Assembly: GCF_024708915.1 (NCBI RefSeq)
Contig: NZ_JANJXQ010000086.1
Location: 1 to 8,885, forward strand
Direction: 5' to 3'
Source of the DNA: Thiobacillus sp.
GTDB taxonomy: Bacteria > Pseudomonadota > Gammaproteobacteria > Burkholderiales > Thiobacillaceae
DNA: 8,885 nt
Numbering within the stretch: position 1 is the first letter of the stretch; every line of letters starts with the position of its first letter. The translations under genes were made by a program, and so were the position numbers. The notes below the pieces were generated by a model. That model worked only from the letters and a program-made list of their open reading frames with translations, was not told the DNA's origin and ran no database searches. Of this stretch, positions 6,527 through 8,885 are shown in pieces.

Positions 6527-7510
6527 TCAGCCGCCGGTCATCGACATGAAGCGCAGGATCTTGTGCGGCGCTTCGCGGAACTCGTGGCGTTCCGGCTTGA
6601 GGTTGATGGCGTCGAGAATGGCGGCGTCGAGTTCGGCGTCGTTGCAGCCGCCGCGCAGCAGCGGGCGGAATTCGAATTTCTCGTCCTGCCCCAGGCACAT
6701 GTAGGCGGTGCCGTCGACCGCGATGCGGATGCGGTTGCAGGTCTGGCAGAAGTGCTGCGAGATCGGCGTGATGAAGCCGACGTTGAAGCGGCCATCCGGG
6801 GTGCCGAGGTAACGCGCAGGCCCGGCGCCGGGGAGCGTCGTTTCGATCAGATCGAACTGCTGGCGCAGACGTTCCTTCACTGGCTGCAGGTCGAGGTATT
6901 CGGCATTTTGCCCGGTGGCGCCCATCGGCATCGACTCGATCAGCCGCAGCACGAAGCCGCGCTCCATGCAGAAGGCGACCATCGCGTCGATCTCGTCGTC
7001 GTTGGTGCCGGCGAGCGCCACCATGTTGAGCTTGATCGGTGCGAAGCCGGCGTCCTGCGCAGTCGCCAGCCCGGCCATCACCTTGGCGAGCACGTCGCGG
7101 CCGTTGATTTTTTCCACCCGCGCCTGCTGCAGCGAGTCGAGGCTGACGTTGAGCCGCGTCACGCCGGCGGCCTTCAAGGCCTGCGCATGCTTGTTGAGCT
7201 GGGTGGCGTTGGTCGACAGCGACAGGTCCTGAATGCCGGGCAGGGCGGCGATGCGTCCGGCGAGTTCGGCGATGTTGCGCCGCAGCAGCGGCTCGCCGCC
7301 GGTGAGGCGGATGCGGCTCACCCCCAGGCGGGCGAAGGCGCCGACCAAGCGTTCGATCTCGTCGAAGCCGAGCCAGTGTTCGGGTTCTTCAAATCCCTTG
7401 AAGCCTTCCGGCATGCAGTAGCTGCAGCGCAGATCGCAGCGATCCGTCACCGACAGCCGCACGTAGTCGATGCGGCGGCCAAACTGATCGGTGAGAACGG
7501 GCGCGTCCAT
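6527..7510 (-). CDS. moaA: GTP 3',8-cyclase MoaA
   Basis: MoaA is a radical-SAM enzyme catalysing the first step of molybdenum cofactor synthesis: it converts GTP to 3',8-cyclo-7,8-dihydro-GTP, which MoaC then turns into cyclic pyranopterin monophosphate. The 327-residue protein carries the SAM-cluster motif CDLRCSYC (Cys25, Cys29, Cys32), the TGGEP loop (70-74), LSTNAT and NVSLDSL strands, and the C-terminal second-cluster motif with Cys255, Cys258 and Cys272 (FCQTCNRIRIAVDG..YMCLG). It ends in MSMTGG, the Gly-Gly tail the enzyme needs. The start is the ATG at 7510 (MDAPVLTDQFGRRIDYVRLS), which fits the family. A longer open frame upstream runs antisense through mobB and is not credible. No strong Shine-Dalgarno sequence is visible. 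The gene is divergent from mobB-moeA, other cofactor genes, and convergent with the EgtB-family gene. Confidence 0.97.
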   Translation of the reverse strand: MDAPVLTDQFGRRIDYVRLSVTDRCDLRCSYCMPEGFKGFEEPEHWLGFDEIERLVGAFARLGVSRIRLTGGEPLLRRNIAELAGRIAALPGIQDLSLSTNATQLNKHAQALKAAGVTRLNVSLDSLQQARVEKINGRDVLAKVMAGLATAQDAGFAPIKLNMVALAGTNDDEIDAMVAFCMERGFVLRLIESMPMGATGQNAEYLDLQPVKERLRQQFDLIETTLPGAGPARYLGTPDGRFNVGFITPISQHFCQTCNRIRIAVDGTAYMCLGQDEKFEFRPLLRGGCNDAELDAAILDAINLKPERHEFREAPHKILRFMSMTGG

Positions 7511-7551
7511 GATGTCGGCTGTGACTGGCAGGAATGGGCTGTATATGGGAA

Positions 7552-7580
7552 AATATAACAAGCTTGGGGGCATCGTGCAA
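7552..7580 (-). promoter_or_regulatory. Candidate sigma-70-type promoter for moaA
   Basis: On the minus strand TTGCAC (7580-7575) and TATATT (7557-7552) are separated by 17 bp, matching the -35 weakly (3/6) and the -10 well (5/6). The gap lies in the short AT-rich interval between moaA and mobB, and would give a leader of roughly 35 nt before the moaA ATG. The -35 overlaps the first base of the mobB start codon. I could not find an equally good pair for mobB. Pattern match only. Confidence 0.3.
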
Positions 7581-8080
7581 TGAAAGTATTCGGCATCGCA
7601 GGTTACAGCGGCAGCGGCAAGACCACCCTGATCGAGCGCGTGCTGCCGCAACTGGCTGCGCTCGGCGTGCGCGCGGCGGTGATCAAGCACACCCATCACG
7701 ATTTCGACATCGACCGCCCCGGCAAGGACAGCTGGCGCGCGCGCGAGGCGGGCGCGGCGGCGGTGCTGCTGGCCTCCGATCACCGCACGGCGGTGCTGAC
7801 CGAGCATCGCAACACGCCGCCCGTGCTGGACGATTTGCTGGCGGCACTGCCGCCGTGCGACTTGGTGCTGGTCGAAGGCTACAAGCGCGAGCCTATCCCG
7901 AAGCTGGAAGTGCATCGCACCGAGACTGGGAAACCCTGGCTGTTTCCCGAAGACCGGCAGATTTTGGCGGTGGCGTCCGACGTCGCGCCGCCCGACGGCT
8001 TTCCCCGCATCGACATCGATGCCGTTCAAACCCTTACGGACTTTATTCTGAACCATGCTCTCAGCCGATCAACTGCTTGA
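7580..8080 (+). CDS. mobB: Molybdopterin-guanine dinucleotide biosynthesis adapter MobB
   Basis: MobB is a small cytoplasmic GTP-binding protein that assists MobA in attaching GMP to molybdenum cofactor, giving the guanine dinucleotide form used by DMSO-reductase family enzymes such as nitrate reductases and formate dehydrogenases. The 166 residues start with strand MKVFGIAG and a P-loop GYSGSGKTT (8-16). The family-typical KHTHHDFDIDRPGKDSWRAREAGA segment (36-59) follows, then LVLVEGYKREPIPKLEV (95-111). The length is normal. The ATG at 7580 places the P-loop at the expected distance from the N-terminus. A G-rich stretch (7566-7570) is a poor but possible ribosome binding site. The 3' end overlaps moeA by 26 bp in another frame, indicating co-transcription and coupled translation. 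Confidence 0.95.
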   Translation: MKVFGIAGYSGSGKTTLIERVLPQLAALGVRAAVIKHTHHDFDIDRPGKDSWRAREAGAAAVLLASDHRTAVLTEHRNTPPVLDDLLAALPPCDLVLVEGYKREPIPKLEVHRTETGKPWLFPEDRQILAVASDVAPPDGFPRIDIDAVQTLTDFILNHALSRSTA

Positions 8081-8885
8081 CGCACTGCTCGAACGCGCGC
8101 GCGGCCTGACTGCAACCGAGACCGTCGCCGTCGCCGCGGCGCTCGGGCGCGTGCTCGCCACCCGCCAGACCTCCTCGATTACCGTGCCGCCGCTCGACAA
8201 CAGCGCGATGGACGGCTACGCCGTACGCCTTGCCGACGTGGCGCGCCCGGGCGTCAGGCTGCCTCTGTCGCAGCGCATCCCGGCCGGCACGGTCGGCCAG
8301 CCGCTGCAGCCCGGCACCGCGGCGCGCATCTTCACCGGGGCACCAGTACCGCCAGGCGCCGACGCCGTACTGATGCAGGAAGACTGCAGCGCAGACGGCG
8401 CGGATATCGTCATCAACAAGTTGCCGCTGCCTGCCGAAAACATCCGCCGCGCGGGCGAGGACATCGCCGCCGGCGCGCAGATCCTCGCCGCCGGCAGCCG
8501 CATCGGCGCGGCCGAAATGGGGCTTGCCGCGTCGGTCGGCTTGGCCGAGCTGCCCGTGTTCAGGCGGCTGAAAGTGGCGTGTTTCTTCACCGGGGACGAA
8601 CTGGTGACGCCGGGCCTCGCCCTGCAACCTGGCCAGATCTACAACTCCAACCGCTACACGCTGACCGGGCTGGTGAACGGCCTCGGCTGCGAACTGATCG
8701 ATCTCGGCATCGTGCCGGATACACTGGAGGCGACCGAGGTCGCGCTGGCCGGCGCCGCCAGCGTTGCCGACGTCGTCATCACCAGCGGCGGGGTCTCGGT
8801 GGGCGAGGCCGATTTCGTGAAAGCCGCAGTCGAGAAACTCGGCCGGGTCGAGATGTGGAAAGTGGCGATGAAGCCCGGCAAGCCG
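8055..8885 (+). CDS. moeA: Molybdopterin molybdotransferase MoeA, 5' part
   Basis: MoeA inserts molybdate into adenylylated molybdopterin to form active molybdenum cofactor. The first 277 codons of about 400 are present, and the frame is open to the window end. Landmarks in order: PPLDNSAMDGYAVR (about 37-50), IPAGTVGQPLQPGTAARIFTGAPVPPGADAVLMQED, the RRAGEDI segment, TGDELV, GQIYNSNRY, VITSGGVSVGEADFV and VAMKPGKP at the edge. The common STGDEL motif appears as FFTGDEL. These cover the swivelling domain and most of the MoaB/MogA-like catalytic domain; the C-terminal beta domain is outside. The ATG at 8055 lies inside the end of mobB (26-bp overlap) and gives the usual N-terminus (LSADQLLDALLERA). 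Coupled expression with mobB is likely. Confidence 0.96.
   Translation, partial: MLSADQLLDALLERARGLTATETVAVAAALGRVLATRQTSSITVPPLDNSAMDGYAVRLADVARPGVRLPLSQRIPAGTVGQPLQPGTAARIFTGAPVPPGADAVLMQEDCSADGADIVINKLPLPAENIRRAGEDIAAGAQILAAGSRIGAAEMGLAASVGLAELPVFRRLKVACFFTGDELVTPGLALQPGQIYNSNRYTLTGLVNGLGCELIDLGIVPDTLEATEVALAGAASVADVVITSGGVSVGEADFVKAAVEKLGRVEMWKVAMKPGKP

Noticed and set aside
6522..6534. Inverted repeat GCGGCT-c-AGCCGC at the senA/moaA convergent junction as a terminator
   Set aside because: The stem is only 5-6 bp, the loop is minimal, and no T-tract follows on either strand.
6563..7558. 331-codon plus-strand frame across moaA
   Set aside because: It is antisense to a moaA gene with all cluster cysteines in place, and shows no recognisable domain.
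7511..8056. N-terminal extension of moaA of about 180 codons
   Set aside because: It runs antisense to mobB and has no relation to MoaA, whose usual N-terminus begins at the ATG at 7510.

Overview
This 8.9 kb window is chromosomal DNA from a GC-rich proteobacterium. Gene content and protein style suggest Betaproteobacteria, but no rRNA or tRNA is present to confirm that. Genes are packed tightly. The longest gap between genes is about 78 bp, so no stretch over 300 bases lacks a gene.

Left edge (1-276): the 3' end of an iron-type superoxide dismutase gene, closed by a strong hairpin with T-tracts on both sides that can terminate transcription from either direction.

Centre-left (275-5293, minus strand): a five-gene run read right to left, in the order selD (selenophosphate synthase), egtD (histidine trimethylase making hercynine), selO (pseudokinase-fold protein AMPylase), an unrecognised lipoprotein, and a small protein with a DUF6499-type 'transcriptional regulator-like' N-terminal region. 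Junctions are very tight: selD/egtD abut, selO/lipoprotein overlap by 4 bp, and lipoprotein/last gene are 1 bp apart. Only egtD-selO has a real gap (78 bp).

Centre (5360-6517, plus strand): an EgtB-family non-heme iron enzyme, divergent from selD. It keeps the three iron-binding histidines but lacks the usual EgtB signature for gamma-glutamylcysteine. Together with selD (selenophosphate) and egtD (hercynine) this strongly suggests selenoneine biosynthesis, making the gene a probable senA and the selD copy a functional senC. The expected glycosyltransferase SenB is not in the window.

Right (6527-8885): molybdenum cofactor genes. moaA (minus strand) converges on senA, and is divergent from mobB-moeA (plus strand), which overlap by 26 bp. 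moeA runs off the window end.

The most unusual structural feature is an approximately 88-bp block of two adjacent inverted repeats inside selO. It is read through in frame and adds about 27-30 residues that SelO proteins normally lack, so it looks like a dispersed palindromic element that has entered a coding sequence.
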